Position numbers and translations under genes: made by a program. Positions 13,201 through 28,200 of a DNA stretch of 64,000 nucleotides are shown here, piece by piece (the stretch's first letter is position 1; the number at the start of each line of letters is the position of its first letter). The DNA is from Lycorma delicatula (Eukaryota; Arthropoda; Insecta; Hemiptera; Fulgoridae), in the NCBI RefSeq assembly GCF_047948215.1, contig NC_134465.1, forward strand, positions 37,796,153 through 37,860,152. The letters run 5' to 3'. The notes beneath the pieces are model-generated. The model worked only from the letters and a program-made list of their open reading frames with translations, did not search any database and was not told where the DNA came from.

Positions 13201-16200
13201 GTTGAACTTTATTCAAAAGAGTGAATGCTTTCTCTAAGAATCATTCACTAAGAAAAGAGACAAATTACTTCATTTTACATAAATACTTTTCAACATAGTC
13301 CTATGTATAATTTCTCTAACATTTTACAATGTTGGGTAAATTAATGGAAATACTTATAAATATTAACAAATTTTTATATTTTACACATGAATTTTTACTG
13401 TATGATTTTAGTATTAAAAAAAATATATATAAATGTAAATAATTTATATTTTCTTCTAAAACATTTGTCAAATGTATTATCACCTCCCTCTTCTACGAAA
13501 CATAATGAATAAAATTATTCATGAATTATGTTACTCTAATCTACCGAGTATACACAGAGCTTAGAGCTACCGTTAGCCAAGTTGATTTTGTAGGGGATTA
13601 TTTTATTCCAAATTTACTACAACAGTGTATGTTTCAATCCAGGTTGGCATTTTTTCTTTCTGAAATTAGATGTCTTTAACCTCACTGGATTGTAAAACTT
13701 GTTTTTCCCAAGCAAGTATATTGCTTTTTATGATGTTTTCTTGTTAAAGCATTATTGGTATGCATTGCATTTTAGTTTCATGTGTTAATTATCATTTGTG
13801 AATCTATACACTTTCCATTAACTGCTCTTCAGTATTATAAATTTTGACTTAACTCTATAAAAAAAAAATTTGTAAATGATTACTGTTGTAAAGGTATATA
13901 TGTTTACATTCTGTACAAAAAAAACAAAAAAAAAACAATAAGCATAAAATCAACCATATGAGTATACTTACCATAATCAACACCATAAATCAACAATTGA
14001 AGTGAATACTTTTTATCAAATTTAGTCTCTTTTAGTTTTGCTATTATTCGTTCAAACTTTATTCAGCTGTAATTTTCTCTGTTAAATATAGAAAAATTAA
14101 ATTTAGTAGATACTCATACCTTGAAATGATCTATTTTTTGTTATGAGACCATCACACCGTCAAGCCCTCAGGAAGCACCAATGGGGGGACTACTTAAATG
14201 AAAAGGGAAGGCTGTGTGTCAAACACATTTAAAGGATGTTTGAAAAAATTTTTCATGTAAAAAAGATAATGATTTAGCTCTAATCAAGATGGTGATCATT
14301 TAATGATTTTCAAAGCTAGCTTCAAAAGTGGTCTACAGCACCTCTTCAAAACACTAAAAGAATAAAATCTAGGAATTGCTTTTATTTCAAAAGCATCTGT
14401 TTTTTTTTAATATGAACTGTTACTTGGTATGTACTGTAGGCCACTTTTGAAACAAGCTGTGAAAAATATTAAATGGCTGCTGCTTTCATTAAGTTGGCGG
14501 TAATCCGATATTTTTTATTATCAATGAAGTGATGCATCACAACAATCCTATGCTTTCCTTCTCCTTAAAATCTTTAAGTTGCCTTTCTGCCCCTCTTGGA
14601 TGCTTGAAGTGTGGTGGTCTTATACTGAAAAATAGATGTTTTGAAATAGGAGCAGCTACTAAATTTCATTTTTCTTTGATTATTGAAAATTTATTTAATG
14701 TTACCCATAACTTAATAACTATATGTGTGTAAAGTAACTACATTTCTTTAATATGGAATTTGTCACGCTGTGCACAGATAGAGCAGTGACCAGCTTAAAC
14801 GGTAGAGGGGATTACAGTTGGAAAAAGCCACGTGTGAATTTAATGTAATCATTTGAGATATAAATGAAGAACTAATTTACAAAGATTGTTTCTGATTGTT
14901 AAAAAGGCAGGACACATTAAACAAACAACTTTAAATGCTGTTTCTTTGTTTTACAAGTAAGAAAATGTGTAAACAGAAAAATAAAACTAGATTTACAAAG
15001 CAATGAATTATTGTTTATTTGCTTAAGTCAATACAAAAATTTAAGATTAATCTTATAAAACAATATTTTTAGTCATAAAAAATTCAATCTACATAATGGA
15101 GAAAGTCTGTTTTGAATTCGCATTATTACCAGGAAGTGATGGGAAATTGAATATTTATTCCATAACCTCAATTACTCTACCAAATAATAAAATGTATACA
15201 CTTCCAGAGGAGCTACAGGCAGCTAGCCATCACAAGGAACGAATGGGAACAGCAACATATAGTTAGGTAAGGAATAGTTTAAAGAAAAGGTACCAGGTTA
15301 GGAGAGTTTGGGTACAGATGACACGAGAGCTTGTAAGTACTTACATTGATGATGATGGAAATTTACAATTTGGAGATCAATTTTTGGAAGAGATAGATCA
15401 AAATCAACAAACTTCTGCTGCTGCATTAAAGGAAACAAGTATGTGGGAGAAACTTCTGCAAAAGTTAGTGGAAAATACACAAGAAAATAGTCAGCACAGC
15501 ACATGGCAGAAAAATTTGTGATTGAGAAATTCACAAGCAAAAATTCTAATGCAAACCAATGGATGGATATATTCGAAAGAGAATGTGTGTGCTTTAATAT
15601 AACATCAGACGAAAGGAAAATTTAATTATTTAGATTATTTATGGATAAGTCTTGTGCGGTACAGCTCAATGATTATAAAACTGATGATAAACGCAGAATT
15701 GTTGGCATCGAAAAGTAAGTTTCATGTGACATTTGTAAACAAGGATTGGAACCCAGTTATCTATGCACTATCATATAGATACAAGGAGGATTCATTGTTT
15801 AGATTATGCAATAACAAAAGAAAGACTTTTATTAGATATGAGGGGATCAATTGACAAGAGTACCTTGGTGGACCTGGTTGCGGCTGGCTTACCACAGTTT
15901 ATACTTAATAAGATAGATACAGAAACAAATTTCAAAACTATTATAAAACAGACTGATAGAAGAGTTCTTCAGCCCATTTGCCGCACGAGTAACTTTGGCA
16001 TTCAAAAAAGAGGACGGAAGGAAAACCAGATTGTGTGTAGATTTTAGAGAGCTAAATAAGATTTTAGTACCTCAAGCTCAAGTATTTCTGCTGATTGAGG
16101 ACTTTGTTAAAAGGACAAGAAATTGCAAGTTTTTCTCATCACTGGATACAAACTCTGCTTTTTGGTCAATCCCTTTGCGGATTGAAGACAGACAAAAGAT

Positions 16201-19200
16201 AACCTTCATAACGCAAGAGGGACACTTCCTATCGACTTGTTTATCTTTTGGACTTAAAACTGTACCTGTAAATTTTTCAAAGAATACTAAGCAACACATT
16301 AAGGAAGTATAAATTAAATAATTTTTCTGTTAACTATATAGGTGATGTTGGTAAAGTTAACAAAAAACAGACAGCTCGTATTTGCCAAAAGAAATTGGAC
16401 TTTAATTATGTAAAACAACTGAACTTATGTTAAAGCATAACCTTAAATTAAATGAAATTAGGAAATAAACATAACTTAATTTCACATAAGAAATATCAAC
16501 TGAAATCAGCATATCAGTAATAATAATATTAAAATGAAATTTACAGTTATATACTTAGAAAAACAAAATATCAATAAACATAGTATGACTGGAAAACTAT
16601 TGCATTACTGACAAATGCTGTAATATTGAAAAATTAGCAATGAACAAATGTCATTAACTTAGAAAAAATAAATTACAATAAATTTTATTATTGGCACTGG
16701 CCTTTCCTGATTTATGAACAGCAAACTTATCATTAAATAATTAAAAATATGTAATACTAGTTTAGTGTAGAAAAAGGCCACAACAATATTCTAGTACAAA
16801 AAGAGGTAATTACAATAATCAAATTGAAATAAATAAACATTTAAATAGAGTTCATTTAGTAGTAAGCTTTCTTGAAAATATAAAATTACAAAGAAGTCCT
16901 AAAACATAACTGCACATCAGGAGTAATTTTCTTTAGGTTAATTTACGAGAAGTATTATGAATACAGTTCATGAGTAGAAAAGGATTAATCTCGGCGATTA
17001 ACAAGTTACAAGATTAAATTATAGAGTTAATTACCATATCAACAAATTGTAATAATAGAGCACGTAAAATAGGTATGGGATATATAAATAGTATGGGAAC
17101 GAAACAAAAAGGGAGTGTATGAGAGCAGCAATAAATTTGCGAGAAATGAATACACGCGGTCACTAAGGATGACAGAAGCAGACAGTCTGGCCAGCGCCAG
17201 AAGTATCGAACACGAAAACAAATAGTCAAACAGAAACAAATATGACAAGCCCAAATACGAAACATAGTAATAAATTTACCAAGCCTGAAGCAAACAACAT
17301 GACCTAGCCCTAACTTTGAATTCATTGGAAATAATGTAACTTTACGCAATGGCGTAAACGGGTGATATTCTTGTTTTTTCTAAAACCTTCAATGAACACG
17401 TTGATCATGTAACACAATTGTTTAAAGTGATAAGGTAAGAGGGTTTCAGGGCGAAGTTTACGAAATGAACATTTGGATTGGATTCAGGAAAATATTGGGG
17501 TCACATAATAAAAGATAAATCAGTAAGACTGTTAAAAGACAATTGATAAAGTTTCAATAAAGGAATTCTGTATTACAAAGACTTGAAAAAATATCAGAAA
17601 ATTTTTAGGGAAGATCAACTTCTATCATGACTACATGTGCTATGATCCTGAATCCACTGCATAATCTGCTAAGAGAGAATAAGAAATTTGTTTGGTTAGC
17701 AGATTTCAGAGAGTATTTGATACAATAAAAAGCCTACTATGCTCAAATACAATTCTAGGAATCTTTGACCCAAACTTACCAATCAGCATTTATATGGATG
17801 CTTCTTTGGAAGGTATTGAAGCAATTTTGAAACAGACACAACCAGACAACACTGAAAAACCAGTGGCATATTTCTCAAAAAAATTAAATAAGGCCCAGAC
17901 AAAGAAAAAAGCAACATACTTAGAATGTTTACCAATTAAAGAAGCTATACAGGTTAGTGGGTAAATCATTTACAGTTTATTCATACCACAAACCACTGAA
18001 AAATTTGAATATAAAATCTAGATCTGATGAAATGTTAGTTGACTTAACCTATTGCAATATGAATTACAAATAAAATATGCTCTGGGAAAAACAAATTTAA
18101 AAGCAGATTGTCTTAGCAGAACCATGGTATTGGTATCAGATGAGAATTCAGAGGAACAACTACAGATCATAAACTGGAAGATATCCAGGCTGATCAAATC
18201 AATAATGAACACATACAGGTGGAGAGAAACAAGCTACTTAAAAAACACAATGTCTATTTCAAGAAAGAAAGAAAAACTAGTTTTTTTCATAGGAATTTAG
18301 ATCAGATTCATGAAAAGTGTACATACCAATCTATGCCGTATTGGGATTAACCAAATGCGAAAAAAGATCAGTCCACTATACATAGCCAAAAATTTAATGG
18401 AGAACATCGAGAAGATCTGTAGAAACTGTGATGTTTGTATAAAAAACAAGTAAAGAGGGTGCGACAAACTTGGCTTGATGTCTCATCCAGGCCTGGCCAC
18501 AAAACCTTTTGAAATAATTTCCTTAGATACGATTAGGGGCCTTGGAGGTTCAAGATTGACAAAAAAAATATTTGCACTGTTGATGGATCACTTTACACAT
18601 GGTACATATTTGTTTTGACCTCGAAAACTCAAACTGCAGGTGACTTTATAAAACTAGTCAACAATGTACCGGAAATGGATAAAATTGGCATGCTTCTTAC
18701 AAACCAGTATCCGGAAATAAATTCGAGAGTTCAAAGAATTTTTGTAGGAAAAGCAGATACCAGTAGTATTTGTTGCAGTGAATTTACCTTTTTCGAATGG
18801 ACTAAATGAAAGATTAAATCAAACATTAGTTAACAAAATAAGATGCATAATAAATGAAAATGGAAGAAAAGTTTCTTGGACAATGATAGCATACAATGAC
18901 ACTGAGCATTCGGTTGCTGGTTTTGTGCCAAATTATTTATTGAATGGCACGGATGTTGCAGTTGTGCCAAGTGAGCTAAAACAAGACAGAACAGAGAATG
19001 ATTTAATAAGAGATAGATGAACAGCTGTGGAAAATACTATAAAATCACATAACTGCAACAAGAATCTGTTCAACAAGAATTGTAAATATTATGAGTTTAA
19101 TGTAGGGGATTTGGTATACATGGAGATGGCAACAAACTGAACAAGAAGAAATTGGATAAATTAAATATTGGACCCTATGAAGTTGTAGAGAAAATTTTGA

Positions 19201-22200
19201 AATCAATATACAGAATAAACACTGGTCACAAGAAGGCTGAATCAAATCTTTTCCGCATCAAATCACTACACCACCAGGAGGAAAAGATGGAAAAGTTGAT
19301 GTCATTGCGAAAATTTAGGTGTGAATTTTCTTCCCCAATGGGGAAGATCTAAAGTAATACATATCTTTAATATGAAATTTGCCGAGATGTGCGCAGATAG
19401 AGTAGTGACCGGCTTACACGGTAGAGGGGGTTACAGTTGGAAAAAGCCACATGTGAATTTAATGTAATCATGTGAGATATAAAGGAAGAAGAACTAATTT
19501 ACAAAGATTATTAAAAAGGCAGGAAACATTAAACAAATGACTTTAAATATCATCTTTTTGTTTTACAAGTAAGAAAATGTGTAAATAAGTATAAATAAAA
19601 AAATAAAACTAGAGTTACAAAGCAAGAATTACTGTTTATTTGTTTAAGTCGATACAAACATTTGCGCCTGCACGCACCACTGCAGACTTATGATTAAAAC
19701 TTATGTTTGATAAAAAAAATTAGCTACAATGTTTAGCTGAAAAATTAATAGTCAGCTTTTGACTTTTCACACTTATTATCTTCCTTATTATCTACCTTGT
19801 GGGTTATATAATTATGATAAATGTATGATATAAAAAAGGATTTTAGGTGGTGTAAATAATATGTTTGATACATTAATTACAGTTTTAATATTACAAATTA
19901 TACAGTATTGATGGTGAAACACTTGAAATTCATAACTATGATATTTTTTGTAATGCTTTATGTCTAAATTGTTTGATTAGCTACAGTTATATCCGTATTT
20001 GTAATGCAAGATTATGATAGAATATTCTTTTATTCTGATTCCTAATGTGATAGATTTTTTTAATAAATTTAATATATGAAGATGACAATGATGTTCAGAC
20101 ATTCATCAGTTTATATAGTTTGTTAGTTTTATATCTTCACAGTTTTACCTAGGCTTTTTATCAAGAAGCTGCTTTCATTGAGATTCAAATCATCTGTAAC
20201 TGCATTTATATTTAAGCACATTTTATTTTTTTATTTTTCTTGATTAGTGGGTTTTTGGCAATTCAATATTTGTGACCGTAAATGTTGAGTTTATCACCTG
20301 TATGTGTTTCTAATTTCTAATTGATCATGACTACAGGTACTGGACATCATCAAGCCGGCGTAGCAGCATTACGTCAGGTTTTAACCACTTATGTACAGAG
20401 AGAATCTATATTGACTGAAGAAAGAGTTCGTACATATACAGATCAGCAGTATGCCATTTTGGAAAACTTAAGAGCAAGGGCACATAGAGATCATCGTTCG
20501 TTAACTAAGTAAGCGCCTTTATTTTTTCAATTTTTGTCAGACATTTATTTGATAGCTTATTGTTTCATTAAGAGACCGCTACACATAATCCTTAAAAAGT
20601 CATTTCACTGTGACTTTGTTTTTATAAATTCAATAAAATTTATTTATTTATTTTTTAATGAATTGATTTACCACAGAAGCTTACAGAAAAGCTTGTATCT
20701 GTGTAATGGAATTTTTAGCATATGAAAAATGCCACACTTCACCAGGATTCAAACCCAGGACCTCGGGATGAAAACCGATATGCTACCCACCGTTCCACCA
20801 AGGGGATCGGTAATTATGGGAAAAGATTGGCAAAACCAATTGTTTAAGCCCGTAGTTGAAAAGAAAATAATTTTGTGAAATAAAGATAATATAATACTGA
20901 AAAATTTTAATAACTACATGGACATAATTTGTTAAAAAGTTTTAATTTTAAATAATTAAGAAAAAATAAATTTTTGTGAAAGGAAAGTAAATCTCTCTCT
21001 TTGATTATTTTATTACTCTGTTCAAAGGATATTTTGATTATAAAGATTTTCAATTGTTAAAAATTCTTACTGTTGTAGTGCTGAATATATTTTTGTTGAA
21101 CAAGATATGTTTTGTGTAATTTCACAATTCTCAATTAACAGACTTCGGTTTAAAAATCTAAAAGTATACTACTAGTAAAGTTTACATAAAGAAAATAATA
21201 GAAAGGTGGTAAAAAAAATAATTTTTTCAACTGAAAAAATGTACAATTTTCAGTGAAAAAAATTTTGTTAGAAAATTTGCTATAGTTTTGTATTTATTCT
21301 CGTTAACTTTTTTTTTAGTGAGTGATATGTAATTTATGCATATCATTATAAAATGGAGGTTCCAATGAACAATAATTTATATAACATTTGTATACATTAG
21401 ATGATTTTAGATAAGTTGTAAGTTTGAGGTTTGAATGTTGCAATATAGCTTACAGCTAAGAGTCCTAACATTGTGTGTGTATCCAGTGTCAGAGAATTAT
21501 AGAGTATTTATTTTTTTATTACATTTTGTTGAATCACAAATGTAAGCATGGAAGATAGAAAGTATTCTAAGGAAAAGATACGAGAAACAAGCATGCAACC
21601 ACACATTTGCATGCTTATCTGCGTCTTTTACTGAACACAGTTTTTTCTGCTAACAAAAAACCCTGAAAAATTATTGTTTTGATGATAAATAAACATACCA
21701 TCTTCCTTTCATTGATTATTTTGATGTATTTATTACACAGTACTAATTTTTAATAAACAAAACAGAGGAAGATTATTTTGCCGAAATCGGCAATAAGTAT
21801 TATTTTATAATATTTTCTTTGCTTCATAACTTATGAAACATAATAAAAAAAGAAAAACAGTATATTATAAAAAAATTACAAAATATTGCAGAATGTTCCA
21901 TTAATACACGCTCCTATTTTCATATTCTTTAGAATTTATGCATTTTGTAAGCAAATTTTGTTTGGAATTTTCAAAAGCTTTTGTCATTGTGTTCAGTGAG
22001 CTCCCCACTGGATTTCTACAGATTTGACAGCGAATCTGCTTGTCAATTCAGCAGTTTCGCAATTCAGCAGAATCACAAGCAGTTTATACATTAGTTTTGA
22101 TCAATTTGTGAATAGTGTTAAAATTTGTAAACAGGATCAAAAAGACGACTGATTTCAAAACATATTGGGGACTGTTTTGTCACATAGTGATTTAACAAAT

Positions 22201-25200
22201 AAAAAATTCTACAAAATTTTATTATAAGCTTAAGAAAAGGTATCGTGAAGTTTTTTTACAAAACCTTTGTTTGTGAGATAAATTTGTAAAAAAAAAGGCT
22301 TTTGCTTTTCCACTTCAATGAATTATCCTTAATTCACCTAACATAGGTGATCTAAGGAATCATCCTTATTCACTTATTCCTATCCTATTATCTGTAATTC
22401 ACCTTAACATTTTGCACTTGCTAATTGCTGTTACCACTAATTAGTTTCTGACTCTTGCAGTAAGAATTCTGTGATCAAAATTGTATTATTTTTGTTCTTA
22501 AGGTATCTGAAAACATTTTAAAATATAAAAATCTCTAGGGAAAAAATTATGAAAGAAATTTATTAATTTGTAGTAATTCATTCTGAGAAAAATGACGCAA
22601 GTCTTCATTTAATTTATTATTGTTTGATAGGTAATATTGAGTGAGAATGACAAAGCTTTTTGATTGTGATGAGGAGGAAATATATGGTTTTTATTAAGAA
22701 ATATGATTGTGGGTTAAGTAATCTTGTATTTTGTTACTTTTGAAGGCTTCTCAATGAATCGGGCCATGATAGTGGCATCATTAATAGACCTGGTTTCACT
22801 AATACTACGACAACGTTTAGTAACACTACATCTAATCCAGTAATATTGGCTTCAGCATCAGCAGCTATAAAAAAACCAGTCGTTGTAAGTTCAATTTTAT
22901 TTATATATGTATGTCTTTCTTTCATTAGTGAAACATCTCATTACTTTTCTCTCTTAATCGAGTCTTGAGATGAGATTGCTCACTGAAATTCATATGCAAA
23001 TGTTCAAATCTATGTATTAACGCTTTTCAATGCTGTAATTTTATAAATTAATCTGTTTGTGTGATTTTACTTATTGCTGATTGCAAACAAAGAAGCACCC
23101 TTTTTTTGTATATTTAGTGAAGTATGAGATTGTTACCGATCGTATAATTCTTTTTACTAGTAAGTGATGTAGTTAATTCTTTGTCAGGGATCCATTTGTA
23201 ATTTAATTTTTTTTTTTAAATTTTTAACATTGATTTTTATGTTTTCATTTTTTAAATAATGTTAGTACTGTGTATATTATCATCATCTTGCATGATGTTG
23301 AAGCTTGCCTCTGTATAATTTGAATAATTTACCTTTATAATATGGTTAGTAGTTATTCCATTACCAGTCTTTCGTATCCTATTTGTTTTGATTTTGCTTT
23401 TAACATGTAAAAAATTTGTTATGATTTTATTCTATTAAATTCATTTTGAAATAATATCTTTTAATCACCTTTTTTTTTAACTTCATGCAGTCTTAATTTT
23501 GTTCAATGCATTTTATGATATAATTGTTAGAAAAGCTGCCACTCGTACTTTTCACAACTATGAAACATGTAAATTATTGAAACATGATCATAATAATTTT
23601 CTAATCACACTTAATAGATATTACAAAATGCTCAGTTTTATTTTTTTCTGATATTGCACTATTCTTATTGTACAATCTTATTGTTAAGAAGTGCAAGAGT
23701 GCAAAGCAGAGCGTAAAACTAGATGTACTAGTGAATTACTTTCTATGCTTTTTAAAAGGTGTACAGACTGGCAAAGCAAAATCCTGTTGTGACTCAACCT
23801 TTTGGCAGTTCATATGTTTGTGTTTGTGATGGAGTTATGAGCAAATCATTTTTTGGTTTTTATGAAATTTTACAATAATTATTATTATTATTATGTAGAG
23901 TGATGTACTTACAATGATTTTTCATAAAAAAATTTCATTTCAAAAATTGTGACCAGTGAGGTTGTGAGACACAACAGTCTCCGTACTCTCTTTGAGACTG
24001 TTTGGCTGGTGGGGGTGGTCTTTGTTAGTATTAGTAAATTATTAATTTGTTTGTGTTATTTATTTTTTATATTAGCAATTTAAAAAAAGAATGTTTTAAA
24101 AATTACTGTATACATCATAAATATATGAGTACTTTGTTGAAGGTCATTTGTCTAATGATGTCCAGTGTTCCTGGAAACAATATTTATCAGATTATAAACT
24201 AATAGAGTAAGATTGTTTCTGGCACTGGTTTAATTCCCATGATCAATTACTACTGACAAATATATTTTGAATTTCATATTTTGATAATATTCTCTTTATT
24301 AATATGTATTTCATCAGGGAGAATAAAAAACATGCTTATGGACACAGGTTTTATCATTTGACAAACAAAGTGATTGTAATTATTAATTGTATAGAGAATT
24401 ATGGAAGTGTACACAATCCGTCCCACAGGAAAGTGACTGATTTTATATTTGCGTAACTATTAGTGTGATCTGTGAATGGATGCATGAATTAACTAGCGTG
24501 GTATTCCGACTACATTCTGTCTTAAATTTAACAATGCTGGCATCATAAATTGCTTGTAATAATCAAAACTTTAACGGTATGTTTTGTACTTTGGTTGTGA
24601 AAGGAGCAATGGAGCAACTTGCAGACAATAAGTTTTATTTTAAATTGGGTAAAAGTGCCTCAGACACTTTTAAAATGATACAAACTGTTTATGGTAATGA
24701 AATAATGAGTCATAAAAAGTTTTTAAGTGGTATGCAAGGTTTCATGATGATAGAGAGAGCATTGAAGGTCATTCATGTCCAGCAGCATCATCGTGAGTTC
24801 AAGTAGAAGAAAATGTTCAAAAAGTGGCTGAAATTCTTCAAAATGGTTGTTATGCATCTACCAGTTAATTGTGTTTGAGGAATTGGAATTCCTAAAACAA
24901 CTGTACATTGCATTCTAACTGAAAATTTGGGCAAAAAGAAGATCTGTTGTCGCTTTGTGCCCCACTCACTTGCTGACGATCAAAAAGATTGCAGAGTGGA
25001 ACACTGCAGAGACATGAAAAGATCGGCTGCTAGGGACCCAGACTTCATGTCAGATCATAACAGGTGATGAAACATGGTGTTTTCAATATTTTGAATGTTT
25101 TCATCATTTTGACATAATTTCACGTATCCAGAGGGCTATGACCATGGTACTGCAGGCAATTTCAATTATCAGAATTATTTTAAACAATTTTTCCAATGCT

Positions 25201-28200
25201 TCCAGTTGTATATTGACTCACAAGAAGCCTATACTTTGCATAAAAAGTCATATAAACTAAAAATAAACAATATCTTGTATTTTATTTCATATGAAGTTGC
25301 CTTTCCTGTGGGATGGACCATTTTTAGGATTCCTGTTTGAACGAAGTCATATTTTTCTTTGTCCCTAGAAAAAAAAAAAAAAATTATATATTTTCTTTAG
25401 TAATGATATTGCATCACAGTGTACAGAGGATATTTGACTAATGTTAAAATAAAAAGTGACATTCCTTTTTGGAGATTGAACACAGGACAACATTTTGCCT
25501 TATTTTAAGAAATGTCTATTAAATTAAGAAATTTAAGTGCCATTGTTTTCATTTATTAAATTGAATCCTGATATTATTTTTGTTGTTTAATGGCACTTTA
25601 CAGCTACTTTTCTTTTTTTCTTTTTTAGCAACAACAAAGCAGTAAGCAAAAGATTGTTCAAAGTAGTGGTGGTGTAAATATTAATACAGGTATCAGTGAT
25701 GGCAGTAGTAATATCAACACAAACCGTAGATTTTCAGAGAGCAGAAGCCAAAGTAATTTATCTTTTGATTCAGAAGTGTTGTTTCCATTAGAAGGTATGG
25801 AGGATCCAGCCAGTGATAATTATCATACGGATGAAGAAAGATCTGATACAGACGGTATGGTATTTGGATCTTTAATATTTTTTAATCTATTTATTATGAT
25901 GAAAACTTGTTTAATAAATGGTCATATTGATTTCAGCAGTAGAGATGTATTAGTACAAAATAATTTTCTGTAAAAATAAGGGATTCTAAACTTACTACTG
26001 TTGCTGTCAGAAATTAATAAAACGTTATTACCCATTTTAAACATAAGAAATAGAGCTTAGTTGACAACTTATAAAAAGGGTGATAAATTCGATTTTAAAA
26101 AATGTCTGCTGCATTTCATATCTATTAATGGAGAAGGATTAGAGCCATTAAAATAGAAATACTGGTAATTGACTGATCAACTGATGTACTTGCAAGTTCC
26201 TCTCTGAGTTAATCGTTATTTGGTGTGAGAAAGAGACTTGAACCAAAGAACTATTAGTTTACAGATGTTTGTCAGTTTAATGACGCCTTTGCCTTTCATC
26301 TATAAGGCTGATTTAAATCCTGGTCGGCTGGGCATTTTTCAACTACAAAATTCAGTTATCAGTAGCATATGGTAACCATGGTTTGACATTAGCCTGTCAT
26401 TCATATAACTAACTGTAGAAAAACTGAGCAGAAACAAAGTTAAAGAAGCAAGTTATCTTATGAAAAGAAAATAAAACACTGAGAAACAAAGAGGAAGTAG
26501 GTTTTAAATCTGTTAAGCATTTTATAACTATACCCTGATTATAATGGTAAAGGTCGCCAGTATGCTATAAAGGAAGCGATAGCATTTAAAATAACAGCAT
26601 GAATTTTCTCCTTAGAGTTAAGTTGATTTAGCTTAAACAAATAGGTTGAATATGAAAAAAAGAGAGGCGAGTTTATTTATTATTTATCAGAATCTATTCA
26701 TGAATTCGGTGATGGTCTAGTCAGAGTAAAATAAAATTGTATAACCAAGGGAAAATTGTATAAAGAAAGTAAGGTGCGAGTTGGATAAAAACCAAGAAAA
26801 ATGGAAGCTGTTTTGGAAATTGATAACTGTTATTTGACAGTAACTTATTTTGAAGAAAATAATCTCCAGCCTTCGAAGAAGAAGAATGATATAAATGGTA
26901 AAAAAGAGCATATCAGAAAATAAGAATGATTGAAGGAATTCGAGCTACATATGTTTAAGGTTTTTCAGGTGCAAGAAGACTATAAGGAAATACAACTTAA
27001 AAAGTTTTAGCTATTTAAATAAAGTATTTTACAGATTAATAATGTTTTAAACATAATCGCAAAAGAAATTGATAGTTTTAAAAATAAAGAATTTATGAAA
27101 TATGATTTAAAATTTCAGAAATTGCAAGTTTATTTAACTTGTATGTTTACAAGTTTAACTTGTACATATTGCCCTCTTGTATTTTAATGGAATATTAATT
27201 TGTTATAGTAATTTTTAATGGAATAGCAATAGTAATATTATAATGTTTTATTTAGATTTTAACATACAGATGATTCCTTACTCTGTAACTTTTGTTTAAG
27301 ATTCTGGCAGCCATGATGAAGGAATACATATTCCACGACGTGTTGGTTCATTTATTTATGCCAAATCATTGCCTGTAAATGTTCCAACATTCATTAATCA
27401 ACATGCTAACAGTGATGATAATATTATGCCTCTGATCCCAGGTGATATTTTTGATACACGTGAATTAATTAATGAACATCGCAGGGTAAGTTTTGGTTTA
27501 CCATAATTTTAGTATAATTGTAATTTTTTTTTAATATTTAGAAACTTCTGTTTCCTTTTTTGTTTTCTGAAAAGTATTATGTTATTTTGAAAATTACTTA
27601 TTTCACTCTCACTCTTTTGAAGAAATTGAAAAAATTTGCCTTTTGAAAAACAGAAGAAAATTGGGAGCAATAATATTTTACTGTAATGATTTTTCAGTTT
27701 AACTTTGTGTGGTGTTAGTCTATGTTATACTTTTTGAAGGATTAGGTGGATCAGATTTTTACCCTTTAGACACTTCAGCCATTAGGTTTATTGTACACCT
27801 AGAGTAGTAAAATTAAAATTTTCAGTTTTACTTGACTCAGTTTTATATATTACTTATTTAAATTTACTTTCCCAAACTATCTACATGGACCCCTTTGATC
27901 CATTTAATGTAAGTAATCGTTTTTCTCCTAAATAATATAGTATTTTTAAAAATTCAGTGATTTTTTAAGCAAACCAAACCGTTATTGAAACCTGTAACTG
28001 TAAGTACATTTTATCAGAGGAGGATGAATGTTCAATTGTTTTCCAGATATGAAAAATGGTCAGTTTAGAGACAGTTGTTAAATTGTCTCTGTTGTTACTG
28101 TTGCAAAATACTGTTACTTGGGGAAAAAAGATTATAAAAATATTTTTATATTGTCCTCTACATAATTGTTATTATTGGCCAGATCTAGGAACCCCATCTA

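Larger units (their letters stand above)
15990..17963 (+). pseudogene. Gypsy reverse transcriptase/RNase H, interrupted
   Basis: The reverse transcriptase fingers and palm are clear: TRLCVDFRELNKI, then FFSSLDTNSAFWSIPL, with the catalytic Asp in S-L-D, and LSFGLKTVP. The catalytic YxDD-type box is split by a foreign 1-kb insertion: NYIGDV precedes it and DILVFSKTF resumes at 17364. The thumb follows in broken frames, and then the RNase H start, IYMDASLEGIEAILKQ (17790-17840) and KPVAYFSKKLNKAQ. The enzyme would copy element RNA to DNA, but the insertion and several frameshifts make it inactive. Confidence 0.85.
13143..20336 (+). other. Lobe intron 2, with fold-back and Gypsy elements
   Basis: This 7.2-kb intron holds the fold-back element (14282-14490) and the Gypsy element (14733-19690). 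The remaining parts (13143-14281, 14491-14732, 19691-20336) are AT-rich and show no coding sequence I can support. Confidence 0.7.

Noticed and set aside
14529..14732. Plus-strand 67-codon frame ahead of the Gypsy 5' LTR
   Set aside because: No splice context, no recognisable motif, and it ends at the LTR boundary; consistent with noise.
17014..17349. Minus-strand 111-codon hydrophobic frame
   Set aside because: Lies inside the 1-kb insertion, is Cys/Phe/Leu-rich and resembles no family; likely chance.
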